A DNA stretch of 64,000 nucleotides from Arenicola marina. Lineage: Eukaryota > Annelida > Polychaeta > Arenicolidae. The stretch covers positions 10,410,254 to 10,474,253 of the forward strand of contig OZ025260.1 of NCBI GenBank assembly GCA_964019135.1, in the 5' to 3' direction. Below the pieces are notes generated by a model. The model did not search any database. It saw only the letters and a list, made by a program, of their open reading frames with translations, and was not told the origin of the DNA. A program made the translations under genes and the position numbers. This document shows positions 10,840 through 23,986 of the stretch, in pieces; positions within the stretch are counted from its first letter, which is position 1; each line of letters begins with the position of its first letter.

Positions 10840-13800
10840 TACATGGGGGGGGGGGGGGGTAGGTCTATAGGAGGCCGCCCCGATGGCCAGTTGGTAGAGA
10901 CAGGACTAGAGGCGGCGTACACGTTTTACAGGAATGGGCGAGGGGGGGATGTAGATCTATAGGAGGCCGCCTTGATGGCCCGTTGGTAGAGACAAGACTA
11001 GAGGCGGCGTACACGTTTAACACAGTGTGTATGTCTATAGGAGGCCGCCCTGATGGCCAGTTGGTAGAGACAGGACTAGAGGCGGCGTACACGTTTAACA
11101 CAGTTTGTAGATCTATAGGAGGCCGCCCTGATGGCCCGTTGGTAGAGACAAGACTAGAGGCGGCGTACACGTTTAACACAGTGTGTAGGTCTATAGGAGG
11201 CCGCCCTGATGGCCAGTTGGTAGAGACAGGTCTAGAGCCGCCGTACACGTTTAACACGGCGTGTAGGTCTATAGGAGGCCGCCCCGATGGCCAGTTGGTA
11301 GAGGCAGGACTAGGGCCGGCGTACACGTTTAACACGGTATGTAGGTCTATAGGAGGCCGCCCCGATGGCCAGTTGGTAGAGACAGGACTAGAGGCGGCGT
11401 ACACGTTTAACACGGTATGTAGGTCTATAGGAGGCCGCCCCGATGGCCAATTGGTAGAGACAGGACTAGAGGCGGCGTACACGTTTAACACGGTATGTAG
11501 GTCTATATGAGGCCGCCCCGAAGGCCAGTTGGCAGAGACTGGACTAGAGGCGGCGTACACGTTTGACACGGTGTGTAGGTCTATAGGTGGCCGCCCTGAT
11601 GGCCAGTTGGTAGAGACAGAGCTAGAAGCGGCGTACACGTTTAACACGGTGTGTAGGTCTATAGGAGGCCGCCCCGATAGCCAGTTGGTAGAGACTGGAC
11701 TAGAGGCGGCGTACACGTTTAACACGGTGTGTAGGTCTATAGGGGGCCGGTTCCGATGGCCAGTTGGTAGAGACTGGACTAGAGGCGGCGTACACGTTTA
11801 ACACGGTGTGTAGGTCTATAGGAGGCCGCCCCGAAGGCCAGTTGGCAGAGACTGGACTAGAGGCGGCGTACACGTTTAACACGGTGTGTAGGTCTATAGG
11901 AGGCCGCTCCGATGGCCAGTTGGTAGAGACAGGACTAGAAGCGGCGTACACCTTTAACACGGTGTGTAGGTCTATAGGAGGCCGCCCCGATGGCCAGTTG
12001 GTAGAGACAGGACTAGAGGCGGTGTGAACGTTTTACATGGGGGGGGGGGGGGGGGGGTAGGTCTATAGGAGGCCGCCCCGATGGCCAGTTGGTAGAGACA
12101 GGACTAGAGGCGGCGTACACGTTTTACACGAATGGGCGAGGGGGGGATGTAGATCTATAGGAGGCCGCCCTGATGGCCCGTTGGTAGAGACAAGACTAGA
12201 GGCGGCGTACACGTTTAACACAGTGTGTATGTCTATAGGAGGCCGCCCTGATGGCCAGTTGGTAGAGACAGGACTAGAGGCGGCGTACACGTTTAACACA
12301 GTGTGTAGATCTATAGGAGGCCGCCCTGATGGCCCGTTGGTAGAGACAAGACTAGAGGCGGCGTACACGTTTAACACAGTGTGTAGGTCTATAGGAGGCC
12401 GCCCTGATGGCCAGTTGGTAGAGACAGGTCTAGAGCCGCCGTACACGTTTAACACGGCGTGTAGGTCTATAGGAGGCCGCCCCGATGGCCAGTTGGTAGA
12501 GGCAGGACTAGAGCCGGCGTACACGTTTAACACGGTATGTAGGTCTATAGGAGGCCGCCCCGATGGCCAGTTGGTAGAGACAGGACTAGAGGCGGCGTAC
12601 ACCTTTAACACGGTGTGTAGGTCTATAGGAGGCCGCCCCGATGGCCAGTTGGTAGAGACTGAACTAGAGGCGGCGTACACCTTTAACACGGTGTGTAGGT
12701 CTATAGGAGGCCGCCCCGAAGGCCAGTTGGTAGAGACTGGACTAGAGGCGGCGTACACCTTTAACACGGTGTGTAGGTCTATAGGAGGCCGCCCCGATGG
12801 CCAGTTGGTAGAGACAGGACTAGAGGCGGCGTACACCTTTAACACGGTGTGTAGGTCCATAGGAGGCCGCCCCGATGGCCAGTTGGTAGAGACAGGACTA
12901 GAGGCGGCGTACACCTTTAACACGGTGTGTAGGTCTATAGGAGGCCGCCCCGATGGCCAGTTGGTAGAGACAGGACTAGAGGCGGTGTGAACGTTTTACA
13001 TGGGGGGGGGGGGGGGGTAGGTCTATAGGAGGCCGCCCCGATGGCCAGTTGGTAGAGACAGGACTAGAGGCGGCGTACACGTTTTACAGGAATGGGCGAG
13101 GGGGGGATGTAGATCTATAGGAGGCCGCCTTGATGGCCCGTTGGTAGAGACAAGACTAGAGGCGGCGTACACGTTTAACACAGTGTGTATGTCTATAGGA
13201 GGCCGCCCTGATGGCCAGTTGGTAGAGACAGGACTAGAGGCGGCGTACACGTTTAACACAGTTTGTAGATCTATAGGAGGCCGCCCTGATGGCCCGTTGG
13301 TAGAGACAAGACTAGAGGCGGCGTACACGTTTAACACAGTGTGTAGGTCTATAGGAGGCCGCCCTGATGGCCAGTTGGTAGAGACAGGTCTAGAGCCGCC
13401 GTACACGTTTAACACGGCGTGTAGGTCTATAGGAGGCCGCCCCGATGGCCAGTTGGTAGAGGCAGGACTAGGGCCGGCGTACACGTTTAACACGGTATGT
13501 AGGTCTATAGGAGGCCGCCCCGATGGCCAGTTGGTAGAGACAGGACTAGAGGCGGCGTACACCTTTAACACGGTGTGTAGGTCTATAGGAGGCCGCCCCG
13601 AAGGCCAGTTGGTAGAGACTGGACTAGAGGCGGCGTACACCTTTAACACGGTGTGTAGGTCTATAGGAGGCCGCCCCGATGGCCAGTTGGTAGAGACAGG
13701 ACTAGAGGCGGCGTACACCTTTAACACGGTGTGTAGGTCCATAGGAGGCCGCCCCGATGGCCAGTTGGTAGAGACAGGACTAGAGGCGGCGTACACCTTT

Positions 13801-16800
13801 AACACGGTGTGTAGGTCTATAGGAGGCCGCCCCGATGGCCAGTTGGTAGAGACAGGACTAGAGGCGGTGTGAACGTTTTACATGGGGGGGGGGGGGGGTA
13901 GGTCTATAGGAGGCCGCCCCGATGGCCAGTTGGTAGAGACAGGACTAGAGGCGGCGTACACGTTTTACAGGAATGGGCGAGGGGGGGATGTAGATCTATA
14001 GGAGGCCGCCTTGATGGCCCGTTGGTAGAGACAAGACTAGAGGCGGCGTACACGTTTAACACAGTGTGTATGTCTATAGGAGGCCGCCCTGATGGCCAGT
14101 TGGTAGAGACAGGACTAGAGGCGGCGTACACGTTTAACACAGTTTGTAGATCTATAGGAGGCCGCCCTGATGGCCCGTTGGTAGAGACAAGACTAGAGGC
14201 GGCGTACACGTTTAACACAGTGTGTAGGTCTATAGGAGGCCGCCCTGATGGCCAGTTGGTAGAGACAGGTCTAGAGCCGCCGTACACGTTTAACACGGCG
14301 TGTAGGTCTATAGGAGGCCGCCCCGATGGCCAGTTGGTAGAGGCAGGACTAGGGCCGGCGTACACGTTTAACACGGTATGTAGGTCTATAGGAGGCCGCC
14401 CCGATGGCCAGTTGGTAGAGACAGGACTAGAGGCGGCGTACACGTTTAACACGGTATGTAGGTCTATAGGAGGCCGCCCCGATGGCCAATTGGTAGAGAC
14501 AGGACTAGAGGCGGCGTACACGTTTAACACGGTATGTAGGTCTATATGAGGCCGCCCCGAAGGCCAGTTGGCAGAGACTGGACTAGAGGCGGCGTACACG
14601 TTTGACACGGTGTGTAGGTCTATAGGTGGCCGCCCTGATGGCCAGTTGGTAGAGACAGAGCTAGAAGCGGCGTACACGTTTAACACGGTGTGTAGGTCTA
14701 TAGGAGGCCGCCCCGATAGCCAGTTGGTAGAGACTGGACTAGAGGCGGCGTACACGTTTAACACGGTGTGTAGGTCTATAGGGGGCCGGTTCCGATGGCC
14801 AGTTGGTAGAGACTGGACTAGAGGCGGCGTACACGTTTAACACGGTGTGTAGGTCTATAGGAGGCCGCCCCGAAGGCCAGTTGGCAGAGACTGGACTAGA
14901 GGCGGCGTACACGTTTAACACGGTGTGTAGGTCTATAGGAGGCCGCTCCGATGGCCAGTTGGTAGAGACAGGACTAGAAGCGGCGTACACCTTTAACACG
15001 GTGTGTAGGTCTATAGGAGGCCGCCCCGATGGCCAGTTGGTAGAGACAGGACTAGAGGCGGTGTGAACGTTTTACATGGGGGGGGGGGGGGGGTAGGTCT
15101 ATAGGAGGCCGCCCCGATGGCCAGTTGGTAGAGACAGGACTAGAGGCGGCGTACACGTTTTACACGAATGGGCGAGGGGGGGATGTAGATCTATAGGAGG
15201 CCGCCCTGATGGCCCGTTGGTAGAGACAAGACTAGAGGCGGCGTACACGTTTAACACAGTGTGTATGTCTATAGGAGGCCGCCCTGATGGCCAGTTGGTA
15301 GAGACAGGACTAGAGGCGGCGTACACGTTTAACACAGTGTGTAGATCTATAGGAGGCCGCCCTGATGGCCCGTTGGTAGAGACAAGACTAGAGGCGGCGT
15401 ACACGTTTAACACAGTGTGTAGGTCTATAGGAGGCCGCCCTGATGGCCAGTTGGTAGAGACAGGTCTAGAGCCGCCGTACACGTTTAACACGGCGTGTAG
15501 GTCTATAGGAGGCCGCCCCGATGGCCAGTTGGTAGAGGCAGGACTAGAGCCGGCGTACACGTTTAACACGGTATGTAGGTCTATAGGAGGCCGCCCCGAT
15601 GGCCAGTTGGTAGAGACAGGACTAGAGGCGGCGTACACCTTTAACACGGTGTGTAGGTCTATAGGAGGCCGCCCCGATGGCCAGTTGGTAGAGACTGAAC
15701 TAGAGGCGGCGTACACCTTTAACACGGTGTGTAGGTCTATAGGAGGCCGCCCCGAAGGCCAGTTGGTAGAGACTGGACTAGAGGCGGCGTACACCTTTAA
15801 CACGGTGTGTAGGTCTATAGGAGGCCGCCCCGATGGCCAGTTGGTAGAGACAGGACTAGAGGCGGCGTACACCTTTAACACGGTGTGTAGGTCCATAGGA
15901 GGCCGCCCCGATGGCCAGTTGGTAGAGACAGGACTAGAGGCGGCGTACACCTTTAACACGGTGTGTAGGTCTATAGGAGGCCGCCCCGATGGCCAGTTGG
16001 TAGAGACAGGACTAGAGGCGGTGTGAACGTTTTACATGGGGGGGGGGGGGGTAGGTCTATAGGAGGCCGCCCCGATGGCCAGTTGGTAGAGACAGGACTA
16101 GAGGCGGCGTACACGTTTTACAGGAATGGGCGAGGGGGGGATGTAGATCTATAGGAGGCCGCCTTGATGGCCCGTTGGTAGAGACAAGACTAGAGGCGGC
16201 GTACACGTTTAACACAGTGTGTATGTCTATAGGAGGCCGCCCTGATGGCCAGTTGGTAGAGACAGGACTAGAGGCGGCGTACACGTTTAACACAGTTTGT
16301 AGATCTATAGGAGGCCGCCCTGATGGCCCGTTGGTAGAGACAAGACTAGAGGCGGCGTACACGTTTAACACAGTGTGTAGGTCTATAGGAGGCCGCCCTG
16401 ATGGCCAGTTGGTAGAGACAGGTCTAGAGCCGCCGTACACGTTTAACACGGCGTGTAGGTCTATAGGAGGCCGCCCCGATGGCCAGTTGGTAGAGGCAGG
16501 ACTAGGGCCGGCGTACACGTTTAACACGGTATGTAGGTCTATAGGAGGCCGCCCCGATGGCCAGTTGGTAGAGACAGGACTAGAGGCGGCGTACACGTTT
16601 AACACGGTATGTAGGTCTATAGGAGGCCGCCCCGATGGCCAATTGGTAGAGACAGGACTAGAGGCGGCGTACACGTTTAACACGGTATGTAGGTCTATAT
16701 GAGGCCGCCCCGAAGGCCAGTTGGCAGAGACTGGACTAGAGGCGGCGTACACGTTTGACACGGTGTGTAGGTCTATAGGTGGCCGCCCTGATGGCCAGTT

Positions 16801-17250
16801 GGTAGAGACAGAGCTAGAAGCGGCGTACACGTTTAACACGGTGTGTAGGTCTATAGGAGGCCGCCCCGATAGCCAGTTGGTAGAGACTGGACTAGAGGCG
16901 GCGTACACGTTTAACACGGTGTGTAGGTCTATAGGGGGCCGGTTCCGATGGCCAGTTGGTAGAGACTGGACTAGAGGCGGCGTACACGTTTAACACGGTG
17001 TGTAGGTCTATAGGAGGCCGCCCCGAAGGCCAGTTGGCAGAGACTGGACCAGAGGCGGCGTACACGTTTAACACGGTGTGTAGGTCTATAGGAGGCCGCT
17101 CCGATGGCCAGTTGGTAGAGACAGGACTAGAAGCGGCGTACACCTTTAACACGGTGTGTAGGTCTATAGGAGGCCGCCCCGATGGCCAGTTGGTAGAGAC
17201 AGGACTAGAGGCGGTGTGAACGTTTTACATGGGGGGGGGGGGGGGGGGGT
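10840..17250. repeat. Higher-order repeat section of the 78-bp array with poly-G punctuation
   Basis: Blocks of 11-15 units recur almost unchanged, each bounded by a poly-G tract following CGTTTTACATG and by a GAATGGGCGAGGGGGGGATG variant unit. Block starts are near 10860, 12058, 13019, 13899, 15095, 16052 and 17250. The ~1.19-kb block type occurs at 10860, 13899 and 16052; the ~0.96-kb type at 12058 and 15095; a shorter ~0.88-kb form at 13019. The poly-G length differs between copies, which argues against simple duplicate assembly of one piece. Confidence 0.85.
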
Positions 17251-18054
17251 AGGTCTATAGGAGGCCGCCCCGATGGCCAGTTGGTAGAGACAGGACTAGA
17301 GGCGGCGTACACGTTTTACACGAATGGGCGAGGGGGGGATGTAGATCTATAGGAGGCCGCCCTGATGGCCCGTTGGTAGAGACAAGACTAGAGGCGGCGT
17401 ACACGTTTAACACAGTGTGTATGTCTATAGGAGGCCGCCCTGATGGCCAGTTGGTAGAGACAGGACTAGAGGCGGCGTACACGTTTAACACAGTGTGTAG
17501 ATCTATAGGAGGCCGCCCTGATGGCCCGTTGGTAGAGACAAGACTAGAGGCGGCGTACACGTTTAACACAGTGTGTAGGTCTATAGGAGGCCGCCCTGAT
17601 GGCCAGTTGGTAGAGACAGGTCTAGAGCCGCCGTACACGTTTAACACGGCGTGTAGGTCTATAGGAGGCCGCCCCGATGGCCAGTTGGTAGAGGCAGGAC
17701 TAGAGCCGGCGTACACGTTTAACACGGTATGTAGGTCTATAGGAGGCCGCCCCGATGGCCAGTTGGTAGAGACAGGACTAGAGGCGGCGTACACGTTTAA
17801 CACGGTATGTAGGTCTATAGGAGGCCGCCCCGATGGCCAATTGGTAGAGACAGGACTAGAGGCGGCGTACACGTTTAACACGGTATGTAGGTCTATATGA
17901 GGCCGCCCCGAAGGCCAGTTGGCAGAGACTGGACTAGAAGCGGCGTACACGTTTAACACGGTGTGTAGGTCTATAGGAGGCCGCCCCGATAGCCAGTTGG
18001 TAGAGACTGGACTAGAGGCGGCGTACACGTTTAACACGGTGTGTAGGTCTATAG

Positions 18055-21000
18055 GGGGCCGGTTCCGATGGCCAGTTGGTAGAGACTGGACTAGAGGCGG
18101 CGTACACGTTTAACACGGTGTGTAGGTCTATAGGAGGCCGCCCCGAAGGCCAGTTGGCAGAGACTGGACTAAAGGCGGCGTACACGTTTAACACGGTGTG
18201 TAGGTCTATAGGAGGCCGCCCCGAAGGCCAGTTGGCAGAGACTGGACTAGAGGCGGCGTACACGTTTGACACGGTGCGTAGGTCTATAGGTGGCCGCCCT
18301 GATGGCCAGTTGGTAGAGACAGAGCTAGAAGCGGCGTACACGTTTAACACGGTGTGTAGGTCTATAGGAGGCCGCCCCGATAGCCAGTTGGTAGAGACTG
18401 GACTAGAGGCGGCGTACACGTTTAACACGGTGTGTAGGTCTATAGGGGGCCGGTTCCGATGGCCAGTTGGTAGAGACTGGACTAGAGGCGGCGTACACGT
18501 TTAACACGGTGTGTAGGTCTAGAGGAGGCCGCCCCGATGGCCAGTTGGTAGAGACTGGACTAGAGGCGGCGTACACGTTTAACACGGTGTGTAGGTCTAT
18601 AGGAGGCCGCCCCGAAGGCCAGTTGGCAGAGATTGGACTAGAGGCGGCGTACACGTTTGACACGGTGTGTAGGTCTATAGGTGGCCGCCCTGATGGCCAC
18701 TTGGTAGAGACAGAGCTAGAAGCGGCGTACACGTTTAACACGGTGTGTAGGTCTATAGGAGGCCGCCCCGATAGCCAGTTGGTAGAGACTGGACTAGAGG
18801 CGGCGTACACGTTTAACACGGTGTGTAGGTCTATAGGGGGCCGGTTCCGATGGCCAGTTGGTAGAGACTGGACTAGAGGCGGCGTACACGTTTAACACGG
18901 TGTGTAGGTCTAGAGGAGGCCGCCCCGATGGCCAGTTGGTAGAGACTGGACTAGAGGCGGCGTACACGTTTCACACGGTGTGTAGGTCTATAGGAGGCCG
19001 CCCCGATGGCCAGTTGGTAGAGACTGCACTAGAGGCGGCGTACACGTTTAACACGGTGTGTAGGTCTATAGGAGGCCGCCCCGAAGGCCAGTTGGCAGAG
19101 ACTGGACTAGAGGCGGCGTACACGTTTGACACGGTGTGTAGGTCTATAGGTGGCCGCCCTGATGGCCAGTTGGTAGAGACAGAGCTAGAAGCGGCGTACA
19201 CGTTTAACACGGTGTGTAGGTCTATAGGAGGCCGCCCCGATAGCCAGTTGGTAGAGACTGGACTAGAGGCGGCGTACACGTTTAACACGGTGTGTAGGTC
19301 TATAGGGGGCCGGTTCCGATGGCCAGTTGGTAGAGACTGGACTAGAGGCGGCGTACACGTTTAACACGGTGTGTAGGTCTAGAGGAGGCCGCCCCGATGG
19401 CCAGTTGGTAGAGACTGGACTAGAGGCGGCGTACACGTTTAACACGGTGTGTAGGTCTATAGGAGGCCGCCCCGAAGGCCAGTTGGCAGAGACTGGACTA
19501 GAGGCGGCGTACACGTTTGACACGGTGTGTAGGTCTATAGGTGGCCGCCCTGATGGCCGGTTGGTAGAGACAGAGCTAGAAGCGGCGTACACGTTTAACA
19601 CGGTGTGTAGGTCTATAGGAGGCCGCCCCGATAGCCAGTTGGTAGAGACTGGACTAGAGGCGGCGTACACGTTTAACACGGTGTGTAGGTCTATAGGGGG
19701 CCGGTTCCGATGGCCAGTTGGTAGAGACTGGACTAGAGGCGGCGTACACGTTTAACACGGTGTGTAGGTCTAGAGGAGGCCGCCCCGATGGCCAGTTGGT
19801 AGAGACTGGACTAGAGGCGGCGTACACGTTTAACACGGTGTGTAGGTCTATAGGAGGCCGCCCCGAAGGCCAGTTGGTAGAGACTGGACTAGAGGCGGCG
19901 TACACGTTTAACACGGTGTGTAGGTCTATAGGAGGCCGGTTACGATGGCCAGTTGGTAGAGACTGGACTAGAGGCGGCGTACACGTTTAACACGGTGTGT
20001 AGGTCTAGAGGAGGCCGCCCCGATGGCCAGTTGGTAGAGACTGGACTAGAGGCGGCGTACACGTTTAACACGGTGTGTAGGTCTATAGGAGGCCGCCCCG
20101 AAGGCCAGTTGGTAGAGACTGGACTAGAGGCGGCGTACACGTTTAACACGGTGTGTAGGTCTATAGGGGGCCGGTTCCGATGGTCAGTTGGTAGAGACTG
20201 GACTAGAGGCGGCGTACACGTTTTACACGGTGTGTAGGTCTAGAGGAGGCCGCCCCGATGGCCAGTTGGTAGAGACTGGACTAGAGGCGGCGTACACGTT
20301 TAACACGGTGTGTAGGTCTATAGGAGGCCGCCCCGAAGGCCAGTTGGTAGAGACTGGACTAGAGGCGGCGTACACGTTTAACACGGTGTGTAGGTCTATA
20401 GGAGGCCGCCCCGAAGGCCAGTTGGTAGAGACTGGACTAGAGGCGGCGTACACGTTTAACACGGTGTGTAGGTCTATAGGAGGCCGCCCTGATGGCCGGT
20501 TGGTAGAGACTGGACTAGAGGCGGCGTACACGTTTAACACGGTGTGTAGGTCTAGAGGAGGCCGCCCCGATGGCCAGTTGGTAGAGACTGGACTAGAGAC
20601 GGCGTACACGTTTAACACGGTGTGTAGGTCTATAGGAGGCCGCCCCGAAGGCCAGTTGGTAGAGACTGGACTAGAGGCGGCGTACACGTTTAACACGGTG
20701 TGTAGGTCTATAGGAGGCCGGTTCCGATGGCCAGTTGGTAGAGACTGGGCTAGAGGCGGCGTACACGTTTAACACGGTGTGTAGGTCTAGAGGAGGCCGC
20801 CCCGATGGCCAGTTGGTAGAGACTGGACTAGAGGCGGCGTACACGTTTAACACGGTGTGTAGGTCTATAGGAGGCCGCCCCGAAGGCCAGTTGGTAGAGA
20901 CTGGACTAGAGGCGGCGTACACGTTTAACACGGTGTGTAGGTCTATAGGGGGCCGGTTCCGATGGTCAGTTGGTAGAGACTGGACTAGAGGCGGCGTACA

Positions 21001-21200
21001 CGTTTTACACGGTGTGTAGGTCTATAGCGGGCCGGCTCCGATGGCCAGTTGGTAGAGACTGGACTAGAGGCGGCGTACACGTTTAACACGGTGTGTAGGT
21101 CTATAGGAGGCCGCCCCGATAGCCAGTTGGTAGAGACTGGACTAGAGGCGGCGTGCACGTTTAACACGGTGTGTAGGTCTATAGGGGGCCGGTTCCGATG
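18055..21200. repeat. Second higher-order section of the 78-bp array (GGGGGCCGGTTCCG-marked)
   Basis: A variant unit with GGGGGCCGGTTCCGATGG, one base longer than the normal unit, recurs near 18055, 18446, 18837, 19306, 19697, 20169, 20950 and 21186. Spacings of 391 or 469 bp equal 5 or 6 units plus one base. The extra base shifts the reading frame each time, which explains the many short overlapping frames here. Confidence 0.8.
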
Positions 21201-21257
21201 GCCAGTTGGTAGAGACTGGACTAGAGGCGGCGTACACGTTTAACACGGTGTGTAGGT

Positions 21258-21954
21258 TTCGCACCTCCTGGGATCCGCATCCAGACCCGTAATCAGGGAT
21301 TATGAAATGGTGTGTCTGGCCTTTCTGTATTTTGGACCCTTCTCCGGTTATAAGGGTCACGGATGGTACACACATCCAGATTTCATGCATCGATTATTAC
21401 GGCGTCGACGGCCTATTCTATGCTCATATAGACCTATCATTACAGGGCAAAATGCCGAGTGTTGCATTCTGAGGCCTTCCAACTCCTATACTAGGAATCC
21501 CATGCGGCCATATATTAATCAAGTTCGTCACATTTCGGCCTGTGATTCGTGCGTGACCATGATTTAGATTTCTGATGACGTTATGACATCAGGTAACGTG
21601 TGTGCCCATCAAATTTATCACATATTTATATACTGTGTAGATATATTATATATACTATATAAGCTTACATTGTTTACATGTTTTGACCCCGAGCCCAGGG
21701 GGGGTGGGGGGTGGGGGCAATGAATCATTCTACATGAAACATGTATTTTGCGTTCCTCGCGATTGGGCTTTACATTTCACTGTGAACTGGGAATAAGGCA
21801 AATAATTCTTCGTGAAATGGGAGTGGGGTATTAGCCGATCGCCGTATTCAAGGATTTTCATTATTCGTGAAGTGGGAATTTTAATATAAAATAACTGTGA
21901 ATCGGGAAAGCTTCAATTTAGTATCGTGTATCCCCCCTTGCATTGGGGGCCGGG
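21258..21954. other. Intergenic, no gene recognised; G-rich tract
   Basis: Unique-looking AT-rich sequence after the satellite. A G-rich tract at about 21699-21717 (four G runs, quadruplex-capable on the plus strand) is the only notable element. The short open frame at 21307-21567 has no recognisable domain. Confidence 0.5.
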
Positions 21955-22215
21955 GCGACCGCTCAGTGAGCTAGAGCGCTCGCATTGAGTGCTCTGGTCA
22001 CCTGAGAGCCTAACGGCACGTGGGTCGGTGGTTCGAGCCCTGCTGTGGCCATGTCTGTGTGGTCGCAGGATAAAGATCCCATGTCTTTCTTCGCAAAGAG
22101 TAGGGGGTTACCCCCGGAGACATGGCTCCACTCTCCCTCCTTTCTCCCATTAACGCGATATGACCAAAAGTGGTTAAAGCGTCCTAAATAACCACCCAAC
22201 CAACCCAACTTCCAT
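21955..22215 (+). mobile_element. tRNA-derived SINE
   Basis: The head resembles a tRNA promoter: an A-box-like GCTCAGTGAGCTAGAGCGCT near 21960 and a B-box GGTTCGAGCCC near 22031. It is followed by a conserved-looking body and an end with CCACCCAACCAACCCAAC, a simple-repeat tail typical of SINEs mobilised by non-poly(A) LINEs. Family name not known to me. Confidence 0.7.
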
Positions 22216-23346
22216 TGCATGCGGAGAGTTCTGCTTTTAATTCAAGTAAGATACCGAAAGAACATAAACTACGAAGCTTGATGCATTGTAATATATAAGG
22301 AGAGGCCATGGGGCACAACATGTAAAATAAAAGAGGGGTGGGGCGTTGGGGTACAAATACACCCCTGTGCCCCCCCCCCTCGCTGGACACGCCCAGGGTG
22401 AGGGTGATCCTCTAGATTCCACGTCACGTCACTGTTATGTCATATTGCGTCAGCGAAGTTCTATTTCTCCTTGTTATAGTATAATGAAGTTTGGTTAGAG
22501 TATCTGTGGCCTATATGTAGGTATAAACCACGTTATTAATTCTAGGGATGTCATGTGTCACATTAAAACTGCTGACACAACAACGGTGGACACCTCAGCG
22601 AATAATAAGAAAAAGTGGAGAACGAAAATTGAGCAATCAGGTGCCGAAAGACGATTGCAGTTCAACAGGGCCAAAATGATATAAGTATACATTTTTTGGG
22701 GAATGACTAATTGTAAGAAGAATCGTAAGACGGAAACGTTATTAAAGTCTTAGATCTTTAAAATGGTCGCCTTTGACGAAAGTAATATGGGAGCATAACA
22801 TGTGTTAGCACTAACTGGTTACTTATCTAGAGATCGTATAATTAGATCAATTATCCTGCCGACGCCGAGGTTAACATCAATCATAATATGCAATTACAGT
22901 AATTCCGTCGCAAGGTCTTATTATTGTGAACACTTCGAAAACATGTTGCGACGTTGATAGCTGCTTCTGTTGCATAATACCGAATCAGAGGTAGGGCGAT
23001 TGGCTTAGTTGGATTCAATCGCAGTAACGCAGAACAAGCTCTCTTTTTTTATATAAACATTTTCACGGGGTTGCCGATAGCAAATACGCATATTTACAGC
23101 CACAACAAAGTAAAAATCTAGGGGTATAGTTGAGGTTCAGTCGTTAAAAACAGATACGCTATACAAAAGAACAAGTTCAATTCATACAGTAATATTATGG
23201 TTACAAGTAATACGAGCTCGGAATGACTCGGCTCTACCGCGGCCTTAGATTAACCGGCCAGGGCGATCAATGGTGACGGCGCTCTTTGGTCCATATGTAC
23301 AGCGCAGTGGGGAGCGTTGTGGGGGAGGGGGGGGGGGGCTCCGTCT
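22216..23346. other. Intergenic / 3' flank of receptor copy 2, nothing recognised
   Basis: No coding exon, RNA gene or repeat recognised in these 1.1 kb apart from a G-run near 23325-23338 and a T-run near 23043. The 3'UTR and poly(A) site of receptor copy 2 should fall here; no convincing signal was picked out. Confidence 0.4.
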
Positions 23347-23986
23347 CTATGGTATCTGTCCATAAGCCTCATTCTCATTCATGCTCAGGTTATCATCCTC
23401 ATCCGGATATGACTCATCTCCGCCAGAGGCGCCACCATCAACGACCTCAGGCGTTGTGCCCGGCTCCCGATGCGGTGATTCTGGATCGCGGACGGAGGTG
23501 CCAGGACCTGGGGCGGATACCTCCGGATCTGGAGTAGGCGTATCACTGGCTGGTAATTCGAGATGGAAGGTTGCCAACTGCGCTATTTCACTATTTTCGT
23601 TGAGCGTGTAGACGTTGTTTGCTGCCGTGTCCCGATGACCTGTAGACCCCGCTGGTATCTGTCCATAAGCCTCATTCTCATTCATGCTCAGGTCATCATC
23701 CTCATCCGGATATGACTCATCCCCGCCAGAGGCGCCACCATCAACGACCTCAGGCGTTGTGCCCGGCTCCCGATGCTGTGATTCTGGATCGCGGACGGAG
23801 GTGCCAGGACCTGGGGCGGATACCTCCGGATCTGGAGTAGGCGTATCACTGGCTGGTAATTCGAGATGGAAGGTTGCCAACTGCGCTATTTCACTATTTT
23901 CGTTGAGCGTGTAGACGTTGTTTGCTGCCGTGTCCCGATGACCTGTAGACCTCGTTGACGGTGCAGGCTTCTGGCGGCATTTCCGT
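23347..23986 (-). CDS. Receptor copy 2 exon 5: cytoplasmic tail, two 101-aa repeats
   Basis: The acceptor TTGACAG precedes 23986 and the stop TAG is at 23349-23347. The exon codes RRKCRQKPAPSTR and then two tandem 303-bp copies (about 23650-23952 and 23347-23649) beginning STGHRDTAANNVYTLNE and ending NEAYGQIP. The copies differ at very few positions (for example SQHRE versus SPHRE), so the duplication is recent or kept uniform by conversion. Rich in Pro, Glu, Asp and Ser; acidic and likely disordered. Confidence 0.85.

Larger units (their letters stand above)
8290..21257. repeat. 78-bp satellite array (~166 units), open on both strands
   Basis: A tandem array of a GC-rich 78-bp unit (core GGAGGCCGCCCCGATGGCC, then TTGGTAGAGACTGG and GGCGGCGTACACG). 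As 78 is 26 codons with few stops, long frames appear on both strands: plus GGRPDGQLVETGLEAA-like, minus ASSPVSTNWPSGRPP-like. Frames break at poly-G runs, at CTATATGAG units and at units of altered length. Each unit can pair GCCGCC with GGCGGC. There is no start or splice context and the same unit occurs in inverted, non-coding form at 29281-29470, so I treat it as satellite DNA. It begins ~360 bp upstream of receptor copy 1 and ends about 2.1 kb from the receptor copy 2 stop codon. Confidence 0.92.

Noticed and set aside
8290-21257. Dozens of open frames of 60-313 codons on both strands
   Set aside because: They follow from a 78-bp unit without stops; they shift at poly-G and one-base-longer units, and have no supported start, splice sites or domain. 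Kept as repeat only.
21955-22050. tRNA gene
   Set aside because: Has A- and B-box-like parts but no complete cloverleaf, and continues into a SINE body with an AACC tail.
23381-23914. Two 76-aa plus-strand frames (SSSSGYDSSPPEAPPS)
   Set aside because: They are the complement of the duplicated receptor tail exon.
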